DNA of 37,500 nucleotides from Symbiodinium natans (taxonomy: Eukaryota; Sar; Dinophyceae; Suessiales; Symbiodiniaceae): NCBI GenBank assembly GCA_905221605.1, contig CAJNDS010002557.1, positions 182,501 to 220,000 of the forward strand, written 5' to 3'. The first letter of the stretch is position 1; each line of letters begins with the position of its first letter. Positions 15,800 through 24,339 of the stretch are shown piece by piece. A model generated the notes under the pieces. It was given only the letters and a program-made list of their open reading frames with translations. It had not been told where the DNA came from and did no database searches. The position numbers and the translations under genes are program-made.

Positions 15800-16177
15800 T
15801 GGGATGTTCGGGGTTTAGGGTTTTGCTTGTCGGTTTGTGTTACTATGGAATTTGCCCTATAAAGGTGAGTATTCTATTAATCCTAAAATTGAAAGAAATT
15901 TAGGTTTTGGTTTTTTTAAGATCAAGTAATTTTTATATCAGCTAGTATCCGAAGCAGGAAACCACAGTAGACGTACCAAGCATTAGAAGGAGCCCTATAT
16001 ACACTCCCACTGGTTCAATCAAACTGGCTTTGCATTGGATGCGCACGTGACCGTTTAACAGAACCCTGTCAGAAGGCTTCAAGCTTCATGAACCATGGAC
16101 CTCGGCGTTTTTCGCAGCACAAGGTGCGCCCCATGCCGACAAGAAACCCTATATGGCACGTGGAAGGCAGCAATTTT
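15800..16177. other. Probable intergenic region, AT-richer
   Basis: Mostly free of telomeric arrays. It contains a T-rich stretch (about 15890-15930). No promoter motif is recognised. It separates the stop at 16278 from the Thr/Lys-rich exons. Confidence 0.4.
16101..16134 (-). CDS. Possible first exon (MGRTLCCEKRR)
   Basis: An ATG at 16134 opens MGRTLCCEKRR and ends GCCGAG|GTCC. An AG (CATATAG) about 15 nt upstream could be a trans-splice acceptor. It would start the Thr/Lys-rich gene about 145 bp after the previous stop. Weak: phase to the next exon is unverified. Confidence 0.25.
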
Positions 16178-16277
16178 AAACCCTAAACCCTAAACCATCC
16201 CTAAACCCTAAGCCCGACACCCTAAACCCTAGACCCTAAACCCTAAACCCTAAACCCTAAACCCAGCACCCGGTACG

Positions 16278-16373
16278 TTAGAACTCCTCTTGCTCTTGGA
16301 CCGCTGCATTTGCGTTCTTCGTCTTCTTGGCACGAGCGGATATCTGCGCCTCGGTCTGTGGCTTGACGAAGGT
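16278..16373 (-). CDS. Terminal exon of the Ala-rich repeat gene
   Basis: The acceptor ATAAGCAACAG precedes TFVKPQTEAQISARAKKTK, NANAAVQEQEEF and TAA at 16280-16278. The phase matches the preceding exon exactly. The tail is more charged than the repeats, as expected for a C-terminus. Confidence 0.75.
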   Translation of the reverse strand, partial: TFVKPQTEAQISARAKKTKNANAAVQEQEEF

Positions 16374-16391
16374 CTGTTGCTTATCGAGGAT

Positions 16392-16558
16392 TCAGGGATT
16401 GGGTTTTGGGTTTTGGGTTTTGGGTTTTGGGTTTTGGGTTTTGGGTTTTGGGTTTTGGGTTTAGGGTTTAGGGTTTAGGGTTTAGGGGTTTAGGGCTTAG
16501 GGCTTAGGGCTTAGGGCTTAGGGCTTAGGGCTTCGGGCTTGGGGCTTAGGGCTTGGGG
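16392..16558. repeat. Telomeric array in three unit types
   Basis: GGGTTTT (about 8), then GGGTTTA (4), then GGGCTTA (about 6) in sequence. Each variant is locally homogeneous. Confidence 0.95.
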
Positions 16559-16828
16559 GATTATTTATCAAACTGCTCTCCAAAATCCTTCTGCGCATGT
16601 TGTCCTTCAGCACTATACGGCCTAGAGCGCTTGCCAAAGGCCGTAAACCCTAACCCCGAAACCCTATATCCTAAACTAAACCCTAAACCCTAAAGCCGGC
16701 TAACCCAAAACCCTCAACCCTCAACCCTAAACCCTAAACCCTCAACCCTAAACCCCAACCCTCAACCACAAACCAATCAAGCTCGGGACCTTTGCAGCCA
16801 CCACCGCGGCCTCCCGAGCTGCGCTCAC

Positions 16829-16876
16829 CTCGGCGGCCTTGCCGCCCGCGGATTTGCAGCCTGCCACTGCCGCGTC
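16829..16876 (-). CDS. Exon of the Ala-rich gene (16 codons)
   Basis: Acceptor CTGTCTGCCCCAG; DAAVAGCKSAGGKAAE; GCCGAG|GTGAGC, a canonical donor. 48 nt, phase 0. Confidence 0.8.
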
Positions 16877-17253
16877 CTGGGGCAGACAGAGGCCGATTAG
16901 GGTTTAGGGTTTAGGGTTTAGGGTTTAGGGTTTAGGGTTTAGGGTTTAGGGTTTAGGGTTTCCAAAACCCGAAACCCGAAACCCGAAACCCGAAAACCCG
17001 AAAACCATCAACTTCCCTTGTTCCTAGATAGTAATGGCCGCCTTATAAGGGTAAGCCCAAAAAAGGGACCAAAGCTTAGAGAAGCGAACATGAGGATTCC
17101 TTCGGCAGCCTACAAAAAACGAGAGCAAGTTTTGGACTCTTGAGGTAAAGCCTCCCGCCCTGAACCTTAAACACAAAACCCCTTACATCCCAAACCCTAG
17201 AAAGTACCCTGAAACCGTGAACTCTAAACCCTGAAGCTCAAACCCCACCCCCC

Positions 17254-17418
17254 AAACCCTAAACCCTACACCCTAAACCAACCCTAAACCCTCAACCCTA
17301 AACCCTAAGCCCTAAACTCTAACCCTAAACCCTAGGCCCTAAGCCCTAAACCCTAAGCCCTAAACTAAACCCTAAACCCTAAACCCTAAACCCTATAAAC
17401 CCTAAACCCTAAACCCTG
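17254..17418. repeat. Telomeric array (CCCTAAA)n with variants
   Basis: It begins next to the GA donor of the exon ending at 17421 and fills the upstream part of that intron. Confidence 0.9.
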
Positions 17419-17420
17419 TC

Positions 17421-17504
17421 CTCCGCAGCTTTAATCTGCCGATCGCGGCCTTCGCCGGCGCTTGCGGAAGCATTTTGTGCGGCTCGGCCGGCAAATGCAG
17501 CCAC
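17421..17504 (-). CDS. Exon of the Ala-rich gene (28 codons)
   Basis: Acceptor AAGCCCCCCAG; VAAFAGRAAQNASASAG then EGRDRQIKAAE; GCGGAG|GACAGGGTTTAGGG, a GA donor whose intron becomes telomeric at once. 84 nt, phase 0. Confidence 0.8.
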
Positions 17505-17511
17505 CTGGGGG

Positions 17512-17625
17512 GCTTAGGGTTTAGGGTTTAGGGTTTAGGGTTTAGGGTTTAGGGTTTAGGGTTTAGGGTTTAGGGTTTAGGGTTTGGGGTTCAGGGCTTG
17601 GAGTGCAGGGTTTAGGGTTTGCAGT
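17512..17625. repeat. Telomeric array (TTTAGGG)n
   Basis: About ten perfect units plus variants, abutting the acceptor of the exon at 17504. Confidence 0.95.
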
Positions 17626-17744
17626 TGAGGGTTCTTTGCATCCAGGGTTGCGCTCGACCCCACCGCAAACCCGAGAAACCCACATGCCCTACAGGCCCTA
17701 CAAACCTTCTAAACCCCAGAAACCCGAAACTTTAGCCCATGCAC

Positions 17745-17875
17745 TTGAAAACCCTAAACCTTAAACCCTAAACCCTAAGACCTAAACCCTAAACCCTAAA
17801 CCCTAAACCCTAAACCCTAAACCCTAAACCCTAAACCCTAAACCCTAAACCCTAAACCCTAAACCCTAAACCCAT
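17745..17875. repeat. Telomeric array (CCCTAAA)n
   Basis: About 18 units. It starts 4 nt inside the intron donor of the exon ending at 17879. Confidence 0.95.
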
Positions 17876-17878
17876 CAC

Positions 17879-17928
17879 CTCCTCGACCGCAGCGCCGGCG
17901 GCTTTGGCCGCCTCAGCTGCGGCCTTGC
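17879..17928 (-). CDS. Exon of the Ala-rich gene sandwiched between telomeric arrays
   Basis: Acceptor CCCCATGAACCGAG; GKAAAEAAKAAGAAVEE (first Gly completed by the previous exon); GAGGAG|GTGATGGG, a GT donor. Only 50 nt of exon separates arrays of opposite orientation. Confidence 0.8.
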
Positions 17929-17939
17929 CTCGGTTCATG

Positions 17940-18080
17940 GGGTTTAGGGTTTAGGGTTTAGGGTTTAGGGTTTAGGGTTTAGGGTTTGGGGTTTAGGGTT
18001 TGGGGTTTAGGGTTTAGGGTTTGGGGTTTGGGGTTTAGGGTTTGGGGTTTAGGGTTTAGGGTTTAGGGTTTAGGGTTCAT
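17940..18080. repeat. Telomeric array, mixed TTTAGGG and TTTGGGG
   Basis: About 19 units in + orientation. Confidence 0.95.
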
Positions 18081-18099
18081 GGGAGGCTGAGCGCACCAC

Positions 18100-18115
18100 C
18101 TTGTGACTTCAAATC
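18100..18115 (-). CDS. Possible 16-nt micro-exon of the Ala-rich gene
   Basis: AACTTCAAG|GATTTGAAGTCACAAG|GTGG encodes DLKSQ plus one base and is exactly what is needed to join the exons at 19048 and 17928 in phase. Confidence 0.5.
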
Positions 18116-18124
18116 CTTGAAGTT

Positions 18125-18600
18125 CCGGGTTTAGGGTTTAGGGTTCAGGGTTTAGGGTTTAGGGTTTGGGGTTTGGGGTTTAGGGTTTGGGGTTTAGGGG
18201 CTTTGGGTTTGGGGTTTGGAGATGAGGGGCTTAGGGGTTTAGGGGTTTGGGGATTTGGGGGCTTAGGGGTTTGTGGATTCAGGGGCTTTAGGAGTTTTAA
18301 AGGTTGAGTCGCTTTACTGCTTAGGGAGTTAGGGGATTTAAGGGGTTTAGGGGGATTAGGGGTTTTAGGGGCTTAGGGGTTTAGGGGTTCGGGGAGTTTT
18401 TAGGGGGTCTAGGGGGTTCAGGGGGTTTGAGGGGGTTTAGGGGTTTGGGCTGCTCAGGCTTAGGGGCTTTTAAGGGTCTTAGGGGTTTAGGAGCTTTGGG
18501 TTCGGGGCTTTAGGGGTTTTAGGAGTTTCGGGTTTAGGCGTTTGAGGGTTGAGGGGCTGAGGGGGTTTTAGGGTTTAGGGCTTTAGGGGCTTTGGGCTTC
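18125..18600. repeat. Degenerate telomere-like tract
   Basis: GGGGTTTAGGGG and GGGCTTTAGGAG variants spread over more than 400 bp. An island at 18601-18700 has an acceptor TCTAGTCAG and a short open frame (ALGKARFFPGDFW) but is not needed by the gene model. Confidence 0.85.
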
Positions 18601-18702
18601 GGACTTAGGGATTTCTTAACGAACTGTTCCAGAAGTCCCCTGGAAAGAATCTGGCTTTGCCTAAAGCCTGACTAGATGGAACCGAAACCAAATTCTAGGC
18701 GG

Positions 18703-18815
18703 TTAAACCCTAAACCCTAAACCCTAAACCCCAAACCCCAAACCCCAAACCCTAAACCCTAAACCCTAAACCCTAAACCCTAAACCCTAGCCCTAAACCC
18801 CAAACCCTAGACACT
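18703..18815. repeat. Telomeric array (CCCTAAA)n
   Basis: About 15 units including CCCCAAA variants. Confidence 0.9.
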
Positions 18816-18946
18816 AGACCGGTGTAGTATGGTGTTGCTATGGTGCAAGTCGAAGTGGGTACCTACAACTCCCGGTGGCCATCCGGGTGTTAGGGTTAGG
18901 GTTAGCTTCGTCCGTAGGTTAGTGCTTGGGTCTTGCACGCAGGGTT

Positions 18947-18966
18947 TTGGGGGGGGGGGGGGGGGT
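18947..18966. repeat. Poly-G tract
   Basis: An uninterrupted run of about 18-20 G within an intron of the Ala-rich gene. Length may be unreliable in assembly. Confidence 0.85.
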
Positions 18967-19047
18967 GAGGATGCCGGTGTGGCGAATTTCCTGAACCCGA
19001 AACATCCCCAAATACTAGGGTCCACCCAAGCTCCCCTCGCACCTAAC

Positions 19048-19104
19048 TCGTTCAGCCCGGGTGCCGGCAATGGCCGCCTGCTGCACCGCGCTGACTTTTA
19101 AGTC
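19048..19104 (-). CDS. Exon of the Ala-rich gene (19 codons)
   Basis: ACTCGGAG|GAC acceptor; DLKVSAVQQAAIAGTRAER; GAACGA|GTTAGG donor. 57 nt. The acceptor flank repeats AGGACTT from the preceding donor (19379). Confidence 0.7.
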
Positions 19105-19170
19105 CTCCGAGTCCAGGCTTCAGAAAGACACCCCCTCAATTCTTCAGACACCTTGCGTCCCTCAAAAAGC

Positions 19171-19300
19171 GGTTTAGGGTTTAGGGTTTAGGGTTAAAAG
19201 GTTTAGGGTTTAGGGTTTAGGGTTTAGGGTTTCGGGTTTAGGGTTTAGGGTTTAGGGTTTAGGGTTTAGGGTTTAGGGTTTAGGGTTTAGGGTTTAGGGC
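19171..19300. repeat. Telomeric array (TTTAGGG)n
   Basis: About 18 units inside the GA-AG intron 19105-19379. Confidence 0.95.
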
Positions 19301-19379
19301 CTCAGAAAGCCTTAGGCCCGGTCCCAACAAAAACTCTGCTTCAGGCTTTTCTTCTGGTCTTCGGAGGTTTTCGGAAGTC

Positions 19380-19418
19380 CTTCGCAGCCTCAGCCGCAGC
19401 CAGCCCCGCACTGGCGGC
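19380..19418 (-). CDS. Exon of the Ala-rich gene (13 codons)
   Basis: A strong acceptor, CTTCTGCTCTCTGTCAG, precedes AASAGLAAAEAAK and GCGAAG|GACTTCC, a GA donor. 39 nt, phase 0. Confidence 0.85.
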
Positions 19419-19469
19419 CTGACAGAGAGCAGAAGAGCATGAGGCCCAATCAAGCGGGGCTGCGCAGCG

Positions 19470-19527
19470 TTGGGGTTTAGGGTTTAGGGTTTAGGGTTTA
19501 GGGTATTTAGGGTTGAGGGTTTAGGGT

Positions 19528-19601
<74 letters not shown>

Positions 19602-19612
19602 GGGCCCAGATG
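19470..19612. repeat. Array of TTGAGGG units
   Basis: TTTAGGG units followed by about 13 homogeneous TTGAGGG units, as also seen at 6038-6130 and 28420-28490. Confidence 0.95.
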
Positions 19613-19650
19613 TGAGCAATGAGGGGCTGCGAAGTTCCAACCCGCACTGC

Positions 19651-19704
19651 CTGAATGGCCGCGGTGCCTCCCGAAGACTTGGCCACCAACCGAGCTGCCT
19701 CACA
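19651..19704 (-). CDS. Exon of the Ala-rich gene (18 codons)
   Basis: Acceptor CAAATATTCAG; CEAARLVAKSSGGTAAIQ; ATTCAG|GCAGTG, a GC donor. 54 nt, phase 0. Joined to the next exon it gives TAAIQAASAGLAAAEAAK, matching the repeat unit. Confidence 0.8.
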
Positions 19705-19965
19705 CTGAATATTTGGGCGGGGTGGCGGCTGGGGGAGGGCGCAGAGGGTTTAGGGCCTAGGGTTTGGGGAGAGGCTAGCTACATCGAATTTGCTCAGACG
19801 TCGTGCATCATCTTGCTTCTTTGAGCTTGTGCAGAGAAGTCCTCCCGAACCCACAAGTCAAACCCTAAACCCTAAACCCTAAACCCTAAGCCCTAAACCC
19901 TGAACCCTAAACCCTAAACTCCAAACCCTAATGGCCGCGAGCTCCGCCTCAGCGATGACCTCCAC

Positions 19966-20049
19966 CTTGAGGTCCGACTGCTTCTCCTCGTTGGCCCCTG
20001 CTGCCTCGGCAGCTGCCGCCGCTGCGGTGCCAGCTGCTTCCAGCTGGTC
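19966..20049 (-). CDS. Exon of the Ala-rich gene (28 codons)
   Basis: Acceptor AAATTGCGAG; DQLEAAGTAAAAAAEAAG then ANEEKQSDLK; donor AAG|GTGGAG. An alternative GC donor downstream (GCTGAG|GCGGAG) would add six codons in frame. Confidence 0.75.
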
Positions 20050-20089
20050 CTCGCAATTTCGGAGTCAGCCTTCGGGCCTTTCGGGTTCG

Positions 20090-20352
20090 GGGTTTAGGGT
20101 TTAGGGTTTAAAGTTTAGGGATTAGGGTTTAGGGTTTCGGGTTTAGGGTTTAGGGTGTAGGGTGTAGGGTGTAGGGCTTGGGTTTAGAGTTTAGGGTTTA
20201 GGGTTTGGGGTTTGGGGTTTAGGGTTTCGGGGTTAGGGTTTAGGGTTTAGGGTTTACGGTTTAGGGTTTAGGGTTTAGGGTTTAGGGTTTAGGGTTTAGG
20301 GTTTAGGGTTTAGGGTTTAGGGTTTAGGGTTTAGGGTTTAGGGTTTAGGGTT
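20090..20352. repeat. Telomeric array (TTTAGGG)n
   Basis: About 35 units, perfect at the right end and variant-rich at the left, inside the GA-AG intron 20050-20384. Confidence 0.95.
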
Positions 20353-20384
20353 ACTGCTCCGAACCCGGCACTCAAGCAGGGGTC

Positions 20385-20471
20385 CTTGTAGTCCAGGCCC
20401 GCTGCGATGGAGGCGTTCAACGCGGCGGTGCCTCCGACCAAGGCCTGCTCGTCGAGGCTCAGGCCTGCGTC
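20385..20471 (-). CDS. Exon of the Ala-rich gene (29 codons)
   Basis: GGGGCCAAG|GAC acceptor; DAGLSLDEQALVGGTAALN then ASIAAGLDYK; TACAAG|GACCCC, a GA donor. 87 nt, phase 0. Its first bases are duplicated beyond the upstream telomeric array. Confidence 0.9.
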
Positions 20472-20587
20472 CTTGGCCCCTAAACCCCAAACCCCAAACC
20501 CAAAACCCTATATAAAGCCTAAACCCTAAACCCTAAACCCTAAACCCTAAACCCTAAACCCTAAACCCTAAACCCTAAGCCGGCGTC
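20472..20587 (-). other. Telomeric-repeat intron with target-site-like duplication
   Basis: The 116-nt GA-AG intron holds about 13 telomere units. The minus strand reads GGCCAAGGACGCCGGC at the 5' junction and GGCCAAGGACGCAGGC at the 3' junction, a 16-bp direct repeat with one difference. Each copy contains AAG|GAC, so the duplication supplies both splice boundaries and splicing leaves one copy. Confidence 0.85.
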
Positions 20588-20641
20588 CTTGGCCACCTCC
20601 GCGGCGGCCTTGCCCGCCGCAGCGGCCTGCTGCTGGGGGAC
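20588..20641 (-). CDS. Exon of the Ala-rich gene (18 codons)
   Basis: AACCTCTCCAG acceptor; VPQQQAAAAGKAAAEVAK; GCCAAG|GACGCC, a GA donor. The earlier repeats read IPEQQAAAAGKAAAEAAK here, which fixes the junctions. Confidence 0.9.
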
Positions 20642-20764
20642 CTGGAGAGGTTCTTACCGTAGCAGAAAAGGTCTAAAAAAAGTCTTTTTTCTAAAAAGAC
20701 ATCTCCTTTTTTAACAACCACTAGAAGAAGAGGTTTTTGAAAACCTCCTCTGCTGCTGGGGGGC
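20642..20764 (-). mobile_element. Introner-like 123-nt GC-AG intron
   Basis: The flanks share CAGGYCCCCCAGCAGCAG (18 bp, one difference). Inside are T-rich sequence and short hairpins (AGGTTTTTGAAAACCT; GTCTTTTTTCTAAAAAGAC in + orientation). The intron length is a multiple of three but contains stops. It differs from the element at 24225-24335. Confidence 0.75.
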
Positions 20765-20929
20765 CTGGCTGGCCTCCTGGGCCGTCTTGGCGGCCGCCTG
20801 CCCCGCGCTGGCCGCCTGCTCGACGGCACCGGCGCCGGTGGCCTTGGCGGCATCTGCCGCCGCCTCGGCCGCGGCCTCGATCTGCTCGACAGGGGTCTCC
20901 TCCGCCTCCTTGGCCTCCTTGGCGGCGAC
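20765..20929 (-). CDS. Exon of the Ala-rich gene (55 codons)
   Basis: Acceptor CTCCTTTTCCAG; VAAKEAKEAEETPVEQIEA to GQAAAKTAQEASQ; AGCCAG|GCCCCC, a GC donor. It covers two and a half 22-residue units and is phase 0 at both ends. Confidence 0.9.
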
Positions 20930-20939
20930 CTGGAAAAGG

Positions 20940-21115
20940 AGGGTTTCGGGTTTAGGGTTTGGGGTTTAGGGTTTAGGGTTTATAAGGGTCTAGGGTCTAG
21001 GGTTTAGGCTTTAGGGTTTAGGGTCTAGGGTCTAGGGTTTAGGGTTTAGGGTTTAGGGTTTAGGGTTTAGGGTTTAGGGGTTAGAGGTTAGGGGTTAGGG
21101 TTTAGGGTTTAGGGA
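20940..21115. repeat. Telomeric array (TTTAGGG)n with variants
   Basis: About 23 units in the 624-nt intron 20930-21553, which also holds arrays of the opposite orientation at 21303-21380 and 21452-21540. Confidence 0.9.
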
Positions 21116-21553
21116 CCCTTGGGGCTATTTCAAGGCCAGCTGAAGTGGCTGCCCTCGAATCCCCATCGCACCACCCGCCTCCCACAACAGAGAGGATGGG
21201 GAAGATAACCTTAACCCCAATGTAACTCAAACCCTACCCCCAAACTGAGCCTTGCGCCCTACACCCCAAACTGCTCGAAACCGAAACAAGCTCCCAACCC
21301 GCAAAACCCTAAACCCTAAACCCCAAACCCTAAACCCCAAACCCTAAACCCCAAACCCTAAACCCTAAACCCTAAACCCGAAATCCTCTGACCACATGTC
21401 TGCCTGCGTCCTCCCCCACATCTCCCGATCCCTGAGCCCACTTCCCTATAACCCTAAACCCTAAACCCTAAGCCTTAAACCCTAAACCCTAAACCCTAAA
21501 GCCTAAACCCTAAACCCTAAACCCTAAGCCCTAAAACCCCTATAAAATGCCGC

Positions 21554-21653
21554 CTCGCCAGCATCGACGCCCACCTCCACGGGGGTGGCACCGTTGGCCT
21601 TGGCGGCCATGGCCGAGGCGTTCCCCGCAGCTTCAGCCTGGGCCTCCGCAGAC
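21554..21653 (-). CDS. Exon of the Ala-rich gene (33 codons)
   Basis: AGTATAAG acceptor; SAEAQAEAAGNASAMAAK then ANGATPVEVGVDAGE; GGCGAG|GCGGCA, a GC donor. Joined to the next exon it gives DAGEVAAKEA, matching DAGEVAAREA in the intact repeats. Confidence 0.9.
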
Positions 21654-21791
21654 CTTATACTGAACTCGGAACCCGAGCAAAAGGTGATAGTTTTTTGGCT
21701 GCTTCTTAGGTAATACTAGTACCCAAAAAACACGCTTGTTTCTTAGGAATTATATAGTGCCCAAAAAGACAAAAAATATTTCAAGGTATCC
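21654..21791 (-). mobile_element. Probable introner-like intron (138 nt)
   Basis: AT-rich, with stops in frame, interrupting the repeat after NMP. It holds two imperfect direct repeats about 36 bp apart (TTGGGYACTA followed by TNACCTAAGAA or TTCCTAAGAA). The donor would be GG or GA after CTTAG; three extra codons (PLR) relative to other units suggest the exact donor is uncertain. Confidence 0.6.
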
Positions 21792-24224
21792 CTAAGAGGC
21801 ATGTTCGCATTCTTGGCTGCCTCGGCCGCTGCCTCGCCGGCAAGCTCCGACTGCTTCTCGGACCCCTCACTCTGGGCCTGTGCTGCCGCTGCCGCTGCTT
21901 GGCCGGCTGCTGCAGCCTGCTCGTAAGGCTCGGCACCAGCAACTTTGGCGATTTCTGCTGCGGCTTGCCCTGCATCCGTAGCTTGCTGCTCGACCGTCTG
22001 GCCCTGATCGCTTGCAACCCGGGCCGTGGCTGCTCCGGCCAGGGCGGCTTGTTGGGCAACGGTGGCCCGGTTGGCTTTGGCCACTGCTGCTGCGGCTTGG
22101 GCCGCCGCCTCACCCTGCTCTCGGGGGGTGTACTGCAGATCACTGGCAGCATCCACCGCGGCGCCGGCAGCTGCAACTGCCTGCTCTTTCATGGACTTCC
22201 CCAAGGCGCTCGCTTCCGCCGCTGCTTCCTTGCCAGCATCTTCAGGCGTAATCCTTGACACCGTCGTCGTGCTCTCTGTGGTCAGCCTTGTGGTGGACAT
22301 CGCCGTTGTGCGTGATGTGGTCGTTGGCGTGGTGGGGTTGGCTGCAACAAGTGCAGCCTCCTTGGCTGCTGCTTGTTCCTCAGGTGACATGCCGGCAGCC
22401 TTGGCGGCCTCCTCTGCTGCTGCTCCAGCTGCCGAAATCTGCCGCTCTATCCTAAGCCCAGCCAGAGCCGATGCTTTGAAGGCCGATTCTCCTGCCAACT
22501 TCGCCTGCTCGGCTCCAGACAATCCTGCACCCTTGGCTGCCTCAGCCGCGGCCTTGCCAGCAGCTGCTGCTTGCTGCTCCGGGATCTGTGTCTTGGACGC
22601 CTCTGCGGCTGCCTGGCCTGCGCTGGCGGCTTGCTCGTATGCAGATCCGCCTGCCAACTTGGCAGCCGATGCCGCTGCCGTCGACGCTGCGCGGACTTGC
22701 TCGTCCATGCTCTCTCCGGCCTCTGCGGCTTCTTTTGCCGCAACCTCGCCAGCATCCAGCCCAACATCGGTGGGAGTTGCGCCCTCTGCTTTGAGGGCTC
22801 TGGCAGACGCATTTCCAGCCGCAGCCGTCTGTTCCTCCGGGGACAGTCCGAGGGTCTGCGCCACGTCTGCGGCTGCGTCGCCCGCCAGCTCGGCCTGCTT
22901 GTCGGATCCCTCGTTGTTCAGGCGCGCCACGGCCGCGGCGGCCTGTCCAGCAGCTGCCGCCTGGCCTGATGCCGAAGCTCCGCTGTCCTTGGCCGCTGTT
23001 GCACCGGCTTGCCCGGCGGCCTCTGCCTGCTGTTCCAGGGTCTGTCCATCATCTGCAGCAACTTTTGCAGCCGCAGCACCAGCAGCTTCAGTTTGCTTCG
23101 ACAAGGGTGCTCCTGCCGCTTTCGCAGCTGCTGCTGCCGCCTTGCCGGCAATTTCTACCTGCTCAGTGGGAGTGTACTGCTGGTCTTTGGCTGCACTTGC
23201 AGCAGCCTCCCCGGCTCTGGCTGCCTGCTCCTGCAGGGCTTTGCCAGAAGCCTTCGCCTGCTCGGCTGCCTCCTGGCCGACATCCAAGGGATCTCGTTCA
23301 CTGGCCTTGGATTCCTTGGATGGCTTCGGCACCTTTTTTGGCGATGGCGCGCTGGTCTCCGTCGGCGTTGCCCCCGTAGGACTCGCCGCAGCTTTCGCAG
23401 CACTCTTGGCTGCTGCTTGTTCCTCAGGTGACATGCCGGCAGCCTTGGCGGCCTCCTCTGCTGCTGCTCCAGCTGCCGAGATCTGCTTCTCCAACTTAAG
23501 CCCGGCTAGAGCCGACGCTTTGAAGGCCGATTCTCCTGCCAACTTCGCCTGCTCGGCTCCAGACAATCCGGCACCCTTGGCTGCCTCAGCCGCAGCCTTG
23601 CCAGCAGCTGCTGCTTGCTGCTCCGGGATCTGCGTCTTGGCCGCCTCTGCGGCTGCCTGGCCTGCGCTGGCGGCTTGCTCGTAGGCAGTTCCGTCTGCCA
23701 ACTTGGCAGCCGACGCGGCCGCTGTTGACGCCGCTCGGACTTGCTCGTCTATGCTCTCTCCGGCCTCTGCGGCTTCCCTTGCCGCAACCTCGCCAGCATC
23801 CAGCCCAACGTCTACGGGAGATGCGCCCTCCACTTTTGCTGCCATGGCCGACGCTCTGCCAGCTGCGGCAGCCTGCTCCTCCGAGCTCATGCCGGCCAAC
23901 CTGCCTGCATCTGCCGCTGCTTGGCCAGCCAGTGAGGCTTGCTGCTCGGTGCCTTCATTGTAGCTTCGGGCCACTGCTGCAGCCGCCTGCCCTGCAGCAG
24001 CCGCTTGCGCCTCCGCCGGTCCGCCGGACTTCTGGACCACTTCTGCCGCCGCCTGCCCTGCAAAGGAGGCCTGCTGCTCCAGGGTCTGACCATCGCTGCC
24101 CCCAACCTTGGCACTCTCGACGCCCGCTGCCGAGGCCTGCTCCTCTAGGCTGCCACCACTTGCGGCCACGGCAGCCGCAGCCACGGCTCCGGCGACCTCC
24201 AGCTGCTGCTGCAGTGTGTATTGC
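21792..24224 (-). CDS. Ala-rich 22-residue repeat protein, main exon (811 codons)
   Basis: This long exon encodes tandem units with the pattern EQAAAAGxAAAxAAKxxG about every 22 residues, for example EQQAAAAGKAAAEAAKGAG and EQAASAGQAAAEAAK. About a dozen units form a super-repeat closed by a Pro/Thr/Ser linker (PTGATPTETSAPSPKKVPK; NPTTPTTTSRTTAMSTT). Two super-repeats are nearly identical in DNA with a period of 1,044 bp (e.g. 22381 versus 23425). The units predict Ala-rich amphipathic helices, similar in style to LEA or other tandem-helix proteins, but no family is assigned. The linkers look O-glycosylated or extracellular. The exon starts at an AG|G junction after the introner and ends at another. 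Long plus-strand and other-frame readings here are shadows of the Ala codons. Confidence 0.9.
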
Positions 24225-24335
24225 CTTAGTAGCCCAGTAACCATATTAGAAGGCACCCTTTTTGGGGGGTTGGTTACTTTATAAGGGAACCTTGAACCCC
24301 AAAAAACGGAAAAAGTGTACCACTGGGCTACCAAG
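24225..24335. mobile_element. Introner element with 14-bp terminal inverted repeats, copy 1
   Basis: Ends CTTAGTAGCCCAGT (+) and CTTGGTAGCCCAGT (reverse complement of the right end) form terminal inverted repeats with one mismatch. TTGC flanks both sides. On the minus strand the 115-nt intron 24225-24339 is the element plus one target copy: donor AAAG|GCAAC, acceptor CTAAG|GCAA. The AG of the acceptor comes from the element end and the GC donor from the target copy. Removing it restores frame and the repeat motif QRQYTLQQQLEVAG. Confidence 0.9.
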
Positions 24336-24339
24336 TTGC

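Noticed and set aside
22026-23684. 552-codon plus-strand open frame
   Set aside because: It is the antisense shadow of the Ala-rich exon: GC-rich Ala codons leave the opposite strand open. No splice or start support.
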